Positions 22,547 through 34,368 of a DNA stretch of 64,000 nt are shown here, piece after piece; position 1 is the stretch's first letter, and each line of letters begins with the position of its first letter. Source of the DNA: Cycas panzhihuaensis (taxonomy: Eukaryota; Cycadophyta); contig CM041465.1 of the NCBI GenBank assembly GCA_023213395.1, forward strand, positions 31,751,741 through 31,815,740, given 5' to 3'. The translations under genes were made by a program, and so were the position numbers. The notes under the pieces were generated by a model that was not told where the DNA came from, made no database searches, and saw only the letters and a list, made by a program, of their open reading frames with translations.

Positions 22547-22998
22547 TGAATATGAGATGCCAAGTCTAGTTGTGGTGAGATATATTAAGCTACATATTAG
22601 TTGTCTGTACAATGTTTCATTGACTGCAGATTCACCTTCTTCTGGAGTAAGGTTACAACCTACTTCAATAGGAGTGATGCAGGTGTTGCTTTCGTCCATT
22701 TTGAATTTTGACAACAAATTTTTAATGTATCTACTTTGGGATAAGGAAATTGAGTCTTCCTTTTGAGTAACTTCTATGCCCAAATAGTAGTTCAATAGTG
22801 CTAGATCAGTCATTTCAAATCCCCTTTTTAATTGTGACCTTATATTTTCTATTGACTTAGTATCATTGCTAGCGGGAATCATGTCGTCTACATAAACAGT
22901 GATGATTGTGATTAGTCCCTATTTCTTTTTGGTGTACAAGCTAAAGTCAAAATTGCACCTGCAAAAGCCATTCTGAATGAGGTATTTATCGAATTTGG
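22547..22998 (-). pseudogene. pol: Copia-M RT, palm and connection
   Basis: Minus strand from 22998: the YVDD active site lies at about 22885-22900 (VYVDDMIPASND), then KRGFEMTDLALLNYYLGIEV, SQSRYIKNLL, NTCITPIEVG and SLIYLTTTRLGISYS, breaking at the RLX-1 target. Upstream it joins 36119 across Copia-3. Confidence 0.9.
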
Positions 22999-23245
22999 TG
23001 TTAGATCCTCTTGAATACTGTAATGTATATTTTATTTATTATTAATATATGTAACTATTTTAGAGGTGGTTTTTTCATCCCCATTAGGGGGTTTTTCCAC
23101 CTGTCCAATCTCTGTCTTAGTGTATGATATATTTGAACAGTTTTAAGGTTAATTTACATTTACATGCAAATTGATATTTATATATAAAAAATTTCCTGTT
23201 ATTAATAAAAACACTGCAAATGGTGAATAATCCCTCTCTCCATCA
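22999..23245 (+). repeat. Copia-3 5' LTR, internally deleted
   Basis: 247 bp. It matches the last 238 bp and the first 7 bp (TGTTAGA) of the 511-bp 3' LTR. The missing 264 bp (3' LTR 35610-35873) lies between two AGA words, as in a microhomology deletion. The loss removes most of U3. Confidence 0.88.
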
Positions 23246-23257
23246 TGGTATCAGAGC
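23246..23257 (+). other. Copia-3 primer binding site
   Basis: TGGTATCAGAGC directly after the LTR, then AGGG. Confidence 0.93.
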
Positions 23258-23842
23258 AGGGTTTTGTAGTAAATTTTAAATCAAATATACACACCTAAAT
23301 ATGCAAAAAATTAACAGGAACAAAAGTTTATATTACATTTTTTTTTATATATACAAAAACTAACACCAAGAGGTGTCTTTTTTTCTTCGCTAATATCTGT
23401 TTCACGAGTCTGGCCTACTGTCATACACTGAGAAGACAATCAATAAAAATCTCTGCACCATTACTCTCAGTCTCTCCTCTTCACGCAGCCACATAAAGAC
23501 GAAGTCATGCATAAAGGATTTTGATGCCTGAAAACCCTATGGAAACGGTTAATGCACAGATGCAAGAATGAACTACACACTTGATGGAGCCAAAGACAAG
23601 ACACGAAATCCAAGTAGGAGAAAGCCCCTCCATCCAGTCTCTATGTTGCTTGGAGCTGCCTATTGCAGCTTGGAGAAGATCCATGTAGAGTCAAGTATCC
23701 CTATACTATTCTCGAGATGCGTGGAGAAGCCTACAGCAGCCGCAAACACGAAGGAAAAGAAAACTCCTATGTGGAGACATTTGCATATAGCCCAGCCACA
23801 AATTCATTCGAAGATAAAGACCAAAATTTAACAAAACTCAAG

Positions 23843-23934
23843 CAGATAAAAGAAGATGCAGATACCACGCTGCCACAGTGATCAAATCCAGATAAAAGAT
23901 GACGTAGATACCACGTTGCCATGGTGAACAAACC
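23843..23934 (+). repeat. 46-bp tandem duplication in Copia-3 leader
   Basis: Two adjacent units beginning CAGATAAAAGA, about 80-85 percent alike, each with ATACCACG(C/T)TGCCA. Confidence 0.75.
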
Positions 23935-24067
23935 TAGACACAAGAAAATGGAGACTATCGAACGAAGTCCGACCAGCAACCTGCCAACACAAAGAATATT
24001 TCTCCACGGTAATCAAATTGAAGATGCCAGAAGATGTCGAAGCCACGAAGAGAGATGAAACCCTAGT

Positions 24068-24250
24068 GCAACCTGCAAAGGAAGATTAACAGAGACCTTC
24101 CATCAAACAGAGCCAACATGCAACCTGCAAAGAAAGATTAACAGAGACCTTCCATCAAACAGAGCTGACATGCAACCTACAAAGACGATCAACGAAGACC
24201 TTCCATCGAACGGAGCTGCCTCCCAACCTACAAATACGATCGAAGGAATG
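24068..24250 (+). repeat. 52-bp tandem repeat in Copia-3 leader
   Basis: Units start at 24068, 24120 and 24172, each GCAACCT(G/A)CAAAG followed by CCTTCCATC(A/G)AAC(A/G)GAGC; a partial fourth unit begins near 24223. Confidence 0.85.
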
Positions 24251-25311
24251 GCATAAAAACCCTAACTACAACCTTTCATTAAATGGATTTCAAAATCCAT
24301 TCTAATATCAAATAAACTTTTTGCATTTGCAAAAAGTTTCAAATCTGGTTAATTCACCTTTCAGGTCCCCCCCCACCCCCATTACGACCTTCTGATTTTT
24401 ATTTTAAATTTTTTTTCCCCTAAAGTTCAATTGAATTAAACTATATTGAACTTACCTTTCGGGTCTGCCTAAGCCCCCCGTCCTCCAGCTCCTAACCGCA
24501 TAAGCCTCCCATATGACCTTAGTCCAACTTTTAAAAAGGGGCTTATCCCCTTATTCAATTATTTTTATAAATTCTTTTCCCTTAAAGGGGGTACCTGTGC
24601 TATTTTTTGAATAACTTCACCATACGGAGTCCAAATTCAATTCCGAAAGAAGCATCGGATTCGTATTTCAGATACGGACGCATTGACTAGCTACTCAAGC
24701 CATTTGGACCTCTCCTAAAGAGACGCCTCCATTCACACCAAGGTAAGCTAAGGTACGTAACATTTTCAAGAAAGTTTTCATATTATTTATTAAATTTAGT
24801 ATCTTAATCTAACAAACATTCATTATTTGATTTTAATTCAACAAAATTCATTAATTTTTATATGATTTTCAAATAATATTATGCAATTAATTAAAGATTA
24901 AAGTGAAATAATTAAGTGTAACCACATGTTTTAGTTTAAGCTACAATACATACAATGTTTGCTTAAAACTCTTCAAAAATTTAATATTTCTTGATTAATA
25001 ACTATAAACATCAATGTCAATAAGATCATTTGTCAATACTATTTTTGATCGATGTCAAACACAAAGTACTGAATGAGCTGCCTTTACTTTTTCAAGTGAC
25101 AAATTAAGTTGACTATTCTTATGTCTAAATGGTAATGTTAATCATATTCTAATATGGATCTATGTTTAGTGGCAATGTTGACAAATTTATTTCAATAAAA
25201 CATCTATTTTTCTAAATGTACTTTCAATTGCAAAACTAAAATTAACTTCATTGAAAAGTCTTCCACCTTTCACTTCCTAAAAGAGGTTATCTTCGGTAGT
25301 TTATTCCAAAA

Positions 25312-26335
25312 ATGGCACTCATGCCAGGACTACCTCTTGTACGCCGATTCCAGTACTAATCGGCTCTAATTATGCCGACTAGAAAACACGCATATCTCAC
25401 CACCTAAAACAACAAAAGTTGTGGCGATATGGAACAGGAGAATTTGTTAAACCGACATACAAAACATCAGATGCCTACATGGTATATCTAATGAATTGTA
25501 ATGGAGCCCTAGGCACCATCCTAACCTCTCTCTTCCCAAACATTAGTCGGCACTTCTTTGATACAGATGATTTAGCCACAGTCTAGAACTCATTCAAGGA
25601 AAAGTACGATAAGGTTGACAATCAGAAGTTAGCCATTCTAGAACAACAAATGTATGATTTAAACTATGAAGACTTCTCTAAAGTTGAAGACTTCCTATCA
25701 AAACTTCAACTTATCAACAAAGACTTAGGCAATTGCATAAAGTCTTCCATAAAAGTAGATGATAAAATTGTCACTGTAACACATGCAAAAAAAGATGATA
25801 CAATCGTCCATCTTGCAATCAACAAACTTCCAAAACATTTCAACATTTTCAAAGCTTCTAGCCAGCAAGCAGGACATCCACCAATTACCTTCAATCAATT
25901 AACGAATCAACTAGTTGAACATCAAACAATGTTGATTCAAACTGGAAAACTTCAAGATCCTTCACAGGTTTTTTTTTTCCAAGTCAAAACCAATGAATAA
26001 ACCTAAACATCAAAATAACAATCATAATAATCATAATAATCATCCCAAATCCCAAAAACCTCATAGAGGTTCATCTACTCCAAAAAATCCTCTTCATAAC
26101 ACTAAGTATTTTAGATCACCTAAATCTCAGAATACCTCTAAATAGTCATTCCCAAAAAGGAATACTGCTAATGCAAATCCTAATCAGAACATCAACTGTG
26201 CTTGCTGCCACAAAAAGGGGCACGCCATTGATGTTTGTAGGAATAGAATTGCTTTTAAAGCCTGGAAAGCTTCTAAGGAGATCCAACAACGATCCCACAA
26301 TCCTCATTCCATAACTGCTTCCACATCAGCTTTTT
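25312..26335 (+). pseudogene. gag: Copia-3 gag, broken
   Basis: The start is chosen at ATG 25312 after the leader; early codons are frameshifted, with the KTRISHHLKQQKLWRY block readable in another frame. The main frame (25440-26000) includes FVKPTYKTSDAYMVYLM, NSFKEKYDK and FLSKLQLINKDL. Asn/His-rich linker follows, then the zinc knuckle CACCHKKGHAIDVC at about 26196-26240. It is a more distant copia gag than those of Copia-1, -2, -5 and -6. Confidence 0.75.
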
Positions 26336-26339
26336 CCGC

Positions 26340-27560
26340 TCCAACTCTCAACCACCTTTGTGGATTCTCAATTCTAGTGCAACCCATCATATGATAGGAC
26401 ACCAAGAATACTTATCATCTTATAATTCTGACCTTAATTCAGAAGAGGAAATCTCATTCGGAAGTGGTTCACAACTAAAAGCCAAAGGAACAGGAGATGC
26501 TTCTTTGAAAGACGGTTCTATCAAGGACATATTTTACGTTCCTTGATTATTACCAAATCTCCTTTCAGTTTATCAAATCTATCAGAAAGACCTTGTTGTC
26601 GAATTCTGGAAAGACAGATTTGTTATCAAACAACCTTTAAACAAGCTCAAGACAATCGCTTCAGGACCTACAGATCATAAAACAAGTCTCTATAACTTAA
26701 CAAGTTTTCAACACTCCAAAGCAAAATCTTTTAATGCCTTCATAGCTAAATCTGATCCAATCAATAAGCTATGGCATGCTTGGTTTAGTCATACAAGTTA
26801 TGGCAAACTTCAGTACTTAAGCAAGCATAATATGGTTCATTGATTGCCCACCCCAAATACAGTCTATGGTGTTTGCGAAGCCTGCGTAACAGGCAAGTAA
26901 CATAGATCCTTTTCCACATCAGACTACATTCAGAGCAAAAGTTCCACTTGAACTTGTACACTTCGATATTTGTGGCCCCTTCCAAGTACTATCTTACTCT
27001 TGAAGTAATATTTCGTTGCTTTCATCGAATGCTAGGGTTATATGCTTAAAACAAGAAGTCAGGTCTTTGACATTTTTGTCAAATTTAAAATGTTACTAGA
27101 AAATCAAATCAACTCTAAAATAAAAATCTTTAGATCTGATAACGCTAAAGAATGCTTAAGTGATAAGTTTACCTCATATTGTAAAAAGCACAGAATACGA
27201 TTCTAGCATTCCGTCGCCTACACCCCTCAACAAAACGGTGTTGTTGAATGCAAGAACCGTACTCTCGTCGAAATGACCTGATGCATGATACATACAAAAA
27301 GTCTAGATATAAAGTTGTGAGCTGAAGCAATAGCTTGCTCCAACTATCTTCTAAATTGATTACCAAGCAAATCATTATAGAATCTTACACCAAAACATAA
27401 ATGGTCTGGTTGAAAACCTTCCGTCAAACATCTTAAAATCTTTGGAAGCATTGCGTGGGGGCATGTTTCCAAAGAAAAACGTAAGAAACTTGACTGTAAA
27501 AGTTCTAAATACATCTTCATTGGCTACAGCGAAGGAAGTAAAGCCTGTATGCTTCTTGAT
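26340..27560 (+). pseudogene. pol: Copia-3 protease, pre-integrase and integrase, heavily decayed
   Basis: The protease site reads LWILNSSATHHM (catalytic Asp replaced by Asn). The pre-integrase block is LWHAWFSHTSYGKL and CEACVTGK. The integrase core is in several frames: LELVHFDICGPF (26950-26985), SDNAKE near 27136, then QQNGVVECKNRTL (27220-27260) and KHLKIFGSIAWGHV-like C-terminal text. Many stops. Confidence 0.72.
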
Positions 27561-28332
27561 CCAATCACGTACAAGATTTTGATTCTGCATGATGTTGTAT
27601 TTGATGAAGAGGGATCTTCATCAAAAACCACTTATATAGAACTTCCTATCGAGAATCTGTTAACTAACACTTGTTTATCAAACCCCTCAGGCAAACAAGC
27701 TAATCTTGAATCAATCAAATCTCTGTCCAATCAAGTTCAGAATTGGGCATTAACCAAGCCTTCTACATCAGATGCGGTTAATTAGTTAAATCCGTCTAAT
27801 CAACCCTCCACTTCTACTTCTTCAAAGAACAAACAACCAGTATGGGCACAGAAGACTCTTTCTAATGCCGACTCTGATGATGGTAATCCTTCAAATACCA
27901 GCAAAACTCATTCTCAAAAGCTTCAAGCAAACTTTGCACTAATGGCCAAAGCTGTGGCCACAAATGATCCAAAAATCTTTAAGGAAGTAAACAACAATCC
28001 TATATGGCAACAAGCCATGCAAACTGAATTTGATGTGCTTAAAGAGAATTCCACTTCGGACTTAATTACCCTTCCCCCTGGCAAAAATCTGGTAGACTGT
28101 AAATGGGTTACCGAACAAAATATAGCTCTAAAGGAGCTATTGAAGAACATAAAACTCATCTAGTAGCCAAAGGTTTTTCTCAAATTGATGGTGTTGATTA
28201 TATCAAAACTTTTTATCTTGTAGCCAAAATGAATACTATCAAAATTATGGTAGCATTAGTAACAAAATTTGGCTGACAAATCCATCAAATGGACATTAAA
28301 AGCACCTTCTTGAATGAAGATCTCAAAGAAGA
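27561..28332 (+). pseudogene. pol: Copia-3 linker and RT, 5' part
   Basis: FIGYSEGSKA-type tail, a Ser/Asn-rich linker (27640-27930), then PIWQQAMQTEFDVL, LPPGKNLVDCKWV, HLVAKGFSQIDGVDY and QMDIKSTFLNEDLKED, stopping at the Gypsy-1 insertion. Joining across one copy of the GAAGA duplication restores the DLKEEIYM reading. Confidence 0.85.
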
Positions 28333-28523
28333 TGGAGTGACCCTGAACGGTACTCTGTAATTTAATATGATTATTTTAAAAATACTTATTGAATTGTATA
28401 TCCAGATTGATGCTCATTGTTCAATGTATCTCCATTTTTATATTGTATTGTTGAAGGGATGTGGCGTATCACTAATAGTCATCACCTTTATTAATTATGT
28501 TTAAGTAATTTAGGCTCATTACA
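28333..28523 (-). repeat. Gypsy-1 3' LTR
   Basis: 191 bp, minus-strand TGTAATGAGCC to GGTCACTCCA. The purine tract CAAGAGGGGAGAGCT (28524-28538, minus strand) directly precedes it. Confidence 0.93.
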
Positions 28524-28538
28524 AGCTCTCCCCTCTTG

Positions 28539-28970
28539 AAAATGCTTTGCCCTCAAAGCATCAAGAATATGATCTCGCAACTAAGGATGTTTGTCTATAA
28601 TTGATGCAGGTTCCCAAGAGGCATCTTCTACTAGAAGCTATTGCCATTTAATAAGACATTCTGGAATAGTTCTGGATCTTAGTTGACAATCTCGTACTTC
28701 AAGGATGGATTCTGGAATTAAGAGAAGCATTCCTTCTTCATTTAATATTGGAAGTTCAACTTATGCTGGAGTTCCTGTACCCAATTGTTGTTTAAGACAA
28801 GACACATGAAAAACATTATGAATACGAGAATTAGCCGATAAATCAAGTGCATAAGCAACTTCTCCCACTTTTTTGATTATGCGATATGGCCCGTAGAACC
28901 GTGGATTAAGTTTTTCCCTTTTTGATTTTTTAAAAGACATTTGTTTGTATGGTTGTAAATGTAGATAAAC
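28539..28970 (-). pseudogene. pol: Gypsy-1 integrase C terminus and chromodomain
   Basis: Minus strand: FYGPYRIIKKVGEVAYALDL and HNVFHVSCLK are the gypsy integrase C-terminal module. Then comes a chromodomain-like segment, PESILEVRDCQLRSR, CLIKWQ, VEDASWEP, ending near ALRAKHFQEG. Two stops replace Gln/Trp-type codons. Chromodomains can direct integration to heterochromatin marks. Confidence 0.8.
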
Positions 28971-29860
28971 CTAATCACCTTCTACAAATTCTCGTTCTGT
29001 ACGATGTGAATCAGTTTGTTGTTTATTCCTATTTTGAGCATTAGAGAGGTGTTCTCTTGATAATGTAATTATATTCTGTGAATCTTGCAAGTAATCATCG
29101 ACCGCCGGAATACGTGAATTTGAATAGGCCCAATCTTTTAATGATGTAGGTTCATATCCATATAAGGCTTGAAAAGAGGTCATTTTAATGGACATGTGTT
29201 AAGTAGTGTTATACCATCTTTCAGCCAAATGTAACCATTTAACCCAATTACTTGGTTTTTCTACAACAAAACTTTGAAGATAATTTTCTAAGCATTTATT
29301 AACAATTTCTATTTGACCATCTATTTGAGGATGGTAACTGGTGCTCATGTTTAAAGTAGTGCCTACTTGTTTAAATAATTCTTGCCAAAATTTACTTTGG
29401 AATTTGGAATCTCTATCGCTAATAATATTTTTTGGTAACCCGTGAAGTTTATAAATTTCTTTCATGAATATTGATGCAATCTGATGGGCTTTTAGATCCC
29501 CTTAAATAGCTATAAAGCAAGCGTATTTGGTCAATTGGTCTACCACTACATAAATACAATCTTTATTATCTAATTTTGGTAAACCTATGATAAAATCCAT
29601 ATTTATGCTTTCCCATTTTGCGTGTGGAATAGGTAATGATTGTAATAATCCTGGTGGAAGAATATTTTCATACTTTGTGGTTTGACATACTTCACACTCA
29701 TTGACGAATTTCTTTATTTCCTTTTTCATCCCTTTCCAAAAGAAGGATTTTCTTATTTGACGATAGGTTTATAAAATCCGGTATGACCTGTCGAGGGTAC
29801 TATATGTTCTTCATTCAAAATCTGTTCTTTAAATTTTGATTTTTCTCCTAGATAAATTCA
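28971..29860 (-). pseudogene. pol: Gypsy-1 integrase
   Basis: Minus-strand blocks: zinc-binding CEVCQTTKY, NMDFIIGLPKL (first Asp), ISDRDSKF (second Asp), HPQIDGQIEIVNK (Glu kept), WVKWLHLAERWYNTT and TSFQALYGYEP. The triad is intact but TAA/TAG stops lie near 29200 and 29501 and a frameshift near 29760. Confidence 0.88.
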
Positions 29861-30600
29861 ACCTTTATACCATAAAATATCATTTTTCCATTCAAATTTC
29901 TCTTGAGGCTCCTTTTGAATTCTATTAATTAATTGGTTGATATCAATATCTTTAGCGTATTCTACTCTTTTATCATCTAACCACCCCGGATTGATCATAG
30001 TAATAGCTTGAAGTTGAATTTCTTCATCCCGACGTGATAGAGCATCAACTACCATATTTACTTTCCCCTTTTTGTACCTTATTTCAAAATCAAAGGTTTG
30101 TAGTTTTGTGATCCATTTTTGTTGTTCAGTTGATAGTTCTTGCTGCTTTAAAAATATTGTAGGTTATTATGATCTGTCTTGACTAAGAATTTACTTCCCA
30201 ATAAATACTGTCGCCATTTATGAAGAGCATGCATAATAGCTAACATCTCCTTGTCATAAGTAGGTTTAAGTTTTTCTCGCTCGCTCAATTGTTGACTTTC
30301 ATATGCTATAGGTCTGTCATCTTACATTAGGACAGCCCCAATGCCTACTCCTGAAGCGTCACATTCTATGGTGAAAGTTTTCGAAAAATCAGGAGTTACT
30401 AATAAGGGTAAGGTTGTCATAATCATTTTAACGTTTTCAAAACATGATTGTGCTGAATTATCCCATACAAAGGAGTTTTTTTTAGCAGACTAGTGAGACC
30501 ACTTGTAATATGTGCGTAATTCTTAACAAATCGACGGTAATAACCAGTAAGTCCTAGGAATCCCCTCAAACTTTTGATTGTACGAGGAACAGGTCAATCT
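29861..30600 (-). pseudogene. pol: Gypsy-1 RNase H and tether
   Basis: Minus strand: [13 protein letters not shown] and CDASGVGIGAVL-type text near 30310-30480, SEREKLKPTYDKEMLAIMHALHKW near 30220-30290, and VNMVVDALSRRDEEIQ at about 30010-30060. The tether runs into the integrase zinc domain. Several stops. Confidence 0.8.
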
Positions 30601-31330
30601 ATTATTGCCTTAATTTTATCAGGGTCAACTCTAACTCCCTCTTTGAAAATAATATGTCCCAAATAATTTATTTGTTGCTTACCAAAGCTACATTTGGATT
30701 TTCTTGCAAAAAAATTTTGTTCCTATAAGATTTTAAGGGTTTTTTCTACATGGACGAGGTGATCTTCCCAATTTTTACTGTAGATGAGTATGTCATCAAA
30801 AAATACTAATACAAATTTTCTTAGGAAAGGCGAAAATATCTTATTCATTGTTGCATGAAAGATAGCAGGTGTGTTACATAATCCGAATGGCATTACTTTG
30901 AATTCATAATGTTCTTCATGTGTACGAAATGTCGTTTTAGGAGTATCTTCCTCTTGTATCTTAATTTGATAATATCTAGATCTAAGTTCCAATTTTGTGA
31001 AATACTGAGCTTCATATAATTCATCGAGTAATTCGTCGATTCTTGGAATAGGAAACCTATTTTTTATAGTAATTTTGTTAAGAGTGCGATAATCAACACA
31101 TTCAAAAAGAACCATCTTTTTTCCTTACCAGTATTACTGGTGCGGCAAAAGGACTTTTACTGGGAGTAATTATTCCAAGTTTTAGTAATTCATGAATTAT
31201 CTGTTCAATTTCATTTTTTTGCTGATAAGGGTGTCGATATGGTTTGATTATAGTTGGAGTAGCATTTTTCTCTAACTAAATTATATGCTCCATACCGCGA
31301 TCAGGTGGTAACGTAGCTGGAAGTTCTTGA
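30601..31330 (-). pseudogene. pol: Gypsy-1 reverse transcriptase
   Basis: Minus strand: [61 protein letters not shown], active site [10 protein letters not shown] (YxDD with Phe in place of Tyr) and KTLKIL. The upstream motif with ITPSKSPFAAPVILV-like text is in another frame near 31130-31180. Confidence 0.9.
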
Positions 31331-31499
31331 AATATAATATTGTGTTTAACTATTAACTTTTGCATTTGATTATCCATTATTTCCTATGTGTTATTTTCCA
31401 TCTTAATTGAAAATAATTGAATCACACACCCTGGATGTCCCTTGCGAAGTAATTTTTCCATCTGATATGAAGTCACTTGCTGAGGTTCTGGGGTCAACA

Positions 31500-31980
31500 T
31501 TCCTTGTAATGTGATAGTTTCCCCATTTTACTTAAATCTCATAAACATTTCTTATAAATTTGTTTCATAAGTGTCGAGTGCTTGTAACCATTGACTTCCT
31601 AATACTGCATCGACTCCTCCAATTTTGATAACAAAGAAATCTACTTTCAAAATATAATTTCCAAACGAGATTTTAAGATTTTTTAAGACACCTTCTCCCC
31701 AAATGTGCTTATGACCACTTATTTGAACTTGAAATGAAGGAATTTTTCTGATTTGTAACCCTAAATTATGAGCCATATGATGATCGATAAAATTATGGGT
31801 ACTTCCTGAGTCAATTAAGGTAATTAGACCTCTCTTCTTAATAAACCCTTTGATCTTTAATGTTTCAAGTGTTGTTATTTCTGACATAGCTGATAAGGAC
31901 ATTATTGGTGCTTCTTCAGGTTGTCTTTCATCATTTACCCAATCTTCCCCATTTATTTGATCACACGTTTCTTCTTATAA
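31500..31980 (-). pseudogene. pol: Gypsy-1 aspartic protease
   Basis: Minus-strand frame 31902-31552: after MSEITTLETLKIKG comes LITLIDSGSTHNFID, the DSGS active site, and AVLGSQWLQ, which closes gypsy proteases. The frame itself is open for 116 codons, ending at a TAA. Confidence 0.9.
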
Positions 31981-31999
31981 CTCATCATTAGTGATGACT

Positions 32000-33047
32000 A
32001 ATGAATAGAGTCTTCGCTCTTGACATTTATGACCTCTTTCTCTTTTTTCATTACACCAATAACAAGTACCCTTTTGTTTATGTTCTTCTATTTCATTTTC
32101 TGTCAATTGACGAAATCTCCGTTGGTTATTTGGTGGACTAAACCTTTTTTGGAATATGAATTGTTCTCATTAATTGTTCCTTTTGTCATATTTGGTTGAA
32201 AGGGCCCATTATTTCTCAGCATTGGTGGACGATAATAGGATTTCTATTTTGACTCAAAAGCCTTGGCTAGACGAATGGCCTCACTAAGTTCCTAGGGTTT
32301 TTGTGCTTCAACATCCACCTTAATATCATTATGTAGCCCTGATATAAATAGTTCAATTTTTCGGGATAGGGACAAATCAGTCACCTTATATACCAATGCA
32401 ATAAATCTTTAGCAGTACTCCTCTACCAAAGTTTTTTGTTGTAATTTGCTTAATTGAACAAAATGATCATTATTCCATGTATCTTTAAAGTGTTCTTCTA
32501 ATGCTGTCGAAAACTGTTTCCAAGATGCTTCATTCCCATTTTCCTCATGTTCTTGTACCCACATCAACCACCAATCGTATGCCTTCCCTGACATGTACAT
32601 GACCGTATGTAATATTCTATCATTGTCATCTTCGATGGATTGTAATAAGAAATATATTTCTAATTTTTGTATCCATTCACGAATAGTCTCTTTGGAACCA
32701 TCAAATTGAGGTATACTTATTTTACTTCCCCCTATTCGTTTCGTAGGTTTGTTGTGTTTTTGCAGTCGGACCTTAATATAGTCATCTTTTGTCCAGTCTT
32801 TTTTCAATGACCGATGCAAATGATTCCATTCCTCATTATATTTAATGATTGCTTCTTCATTATCAAGAATTGTTGACGCTGTGTTTGATAGAAAGAAGGA
32901 GTGTCTTCCCCTTTTATTATTCGTATGAGTCCTATTTTTATTGTTTATTTCTCTTAATGTTGTCCCTATTTCTTCTAATCCGACCTCAATTCCAGACATT
33001 TTCCTCTTAATTTCTGCTACTTCTTCCTATATTTTCTCTGTGTCCAT
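32000..33047 (-). pseudogene. gag: Gypsy-1 gag
   Basis: The likely original start is ATG at 33047 on the minus strand, followed by a TAG seven codons in; a later ATG at 32999 opens the 196-codon frame. The N terminus is coiled-coil-like. The capsid core has ISIPQFDGSKETIREWIQKLEIYFLL, AYDWWLMWV and WKQFSTALEEHF. A zinc knuckle-like C-Y-W-C stretch (CYWCNEKRERGHKC) is visible near 32010-32060. A stop truncates near 32409. Confidence 0.85.
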
Positions 33048-33295
33048 GTTTTCAATAACTGTATATATGAGGTTCCACCGATGACTTCCTGTACTCGATA
33101 AATAATTTTAGTTGAATTACTTAATCTCTATATGTGTTATTTGAAATTGAGAAGTGAACGCGATCCCTTTGATTACTGATTTAACAAAACTTCTTCTACA
33201 TCAATTGGGTTGACAAGATGATATCTTGATAGGTTGATCCTTGACTCCTTTCATTGATTCCAACGTAACAGTTCGTATTGTGCTGGAATTATGAA

Positions 33296-33425
33296 GATCA
33301 TGTATATTGATATACTGGCAATATGTTGGTCTTATGGAAATGAATTATGCCTTCCGACTTGATCATGTATACCGCTATACTGGCAATATGTTGGTCTTAT
33401 TGAAATGGATTATGCCTTTCGAATA
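33296..33425. repeat. 65-bp tandem duplication in Gypsy-1 leader
   Basis: Units 33296-33360 and 33361-33425 both begin GATCATGTATA and contain TATACTGGCAATATGTTGGT; about 88 percent alike. Confidence 0.88.
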
Positions 33426-33605
33426 ATGATAATGTAACTTGTAAACGTTGATGTATTCGTCTTATATATTAACACAATTAATGCAACTATATTGGTTGCT
33501 TATTATCTTATGAACCCTAAATTCGTTGGCTTATTGAATGCGTCTTCATGCCACCAGAATGTGCCGCCTTCAATATTTGTAATATGTAATATGCCTCACT
33601 CGTTG

Positions 33606-33771
33606 GAATGGTGACGTTAACGTGACTGGCGGCTGATTTTTGTCACCTGCACACGGTGTCGATTGAGAACAAGGAGTGAACTAGGTTTGAATGGTGATGT
33701 TAACGTGACTAGCGGCTGATTTTTGTCACTTGCGTACGGCGTTCAACTCCAAATAAACAGTGAACTGGGTC
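33606..33771. repeat. 83-bp tandem duplication in Gypsy-1 leader
   Basis: Units start at 33606 and 33689 with GAATGGTGAYGTTAACGTGACT; similarity is strong in the first half and decays in the second. Confidence 0.82.
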
Positions 33772-34155
33772 AACAAGCTAAAGATGGACGTAAGGTTCGC
33801 CCGTCCATGGACGTAGTTTCGTTCAACTTTAGTTCCGTATTTACTCTCTTCGACAATTGCGAGTTGTTATGCTTAAGTGTTGAACAAATATCTTTTGTTG
33901 TTCAACGTTTCCAGTGTTATGGGAGGTAGTATGTCACAGAATAATTGAAGATTGATCCACCCTTGCTATTGATTGCCTTGTTGTATGTTCGTATATTAGA
34001 TAAATGAGGCATACAATGATACCCACCTTCAAGAAATCAGTTTATAACGTTGAACGGAGATGGATACTAATTTTTACTGAAGACTTATAAACGAAAGGTT
34101 GATGGATGTAAGAATCCATAGGTAATGTTCAAAATTTCATTCTTTGAGCATAGAA

Positions 34156-34170
34156 CCGGCTCTGATGCCA
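34156..34170 (-). other. Gypsy-1 primer binding site
   Basis: Minus-strand TGGCATCAGAGCCGG, two bases inside the LTR; an iMet-type PBS with one changed base. Confidence 0.88.
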
Positions 34171-34172
34171 CT

Positions 34173-34363
34173 TGGAGTGACCCTAAACGATACTCTATAA
34201 TTTAATATGATTGTTTTAAAAATACTTATTGAATTGTATATCCAGATTGATGCTCATTGTTCAATGTATCTCCATTTTTATATTGTATTGTTGAAGGGAT
34301 GTGACATATCACTAATAGTCATCACCTTTATTAATTATGTTTAAGTAATTTAGGCTCATTACA
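34173..34363 (-). repeat. Gypsy-1 5' LTR
   Basis: 191 bp, matching 28333-28523 except about six transitions; followed on the right by AAAGA. Confidence 0.93.
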
Positions 34364-34368
34364 AAAGA

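Larger units (their letters stand above)
23258..25311 (+). other. Copia-3 leader with two tandem repeats
   Basis: It is non-coding. Two copies of a 46-bp unit (CAGATAAAAGA...CAAAYC) lie at 23843-23934, and about 3.4 copies of a 52-bp unit (GCAACCTGCAAAG...) at 24068-24250. A C-run lies near 24367-24378. The AT-rich 3' part (24780-25300) shows nothing further. Frames of 60-87 codons at 23568-23979 are attributed to the repeats. Confidence 0.7.
33048..34155 (-). other. Gypsy-1 leader with two tandem duplications
   Basis: It is non-coding. It holds a 65-bp duplication (33296-33425) and an 83-bp duplication (33606-33771). A 68-codon plus-strand frame at 33723-33929 shows no family features. Confidence 0.7.
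28333..34363 (-). mobile_element. Gypsy-1: minus-strand chromodomain gypsy
   Basis: 191-bp LTRs at 28333-28523 and 34173-34363 (TG...CA), target duplication GAAGA/AAAGA, PBS and purine tract in place. Minus-strand order is gag, protease, RT, RNase H, integrase, chromodomain, the chromovirus order. LTRs differ at about six sites, nearly all C/T or G/A, so it is relatively young among the copies here. It lies in the RT gene of Copia-3. Confidence 0.94.
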
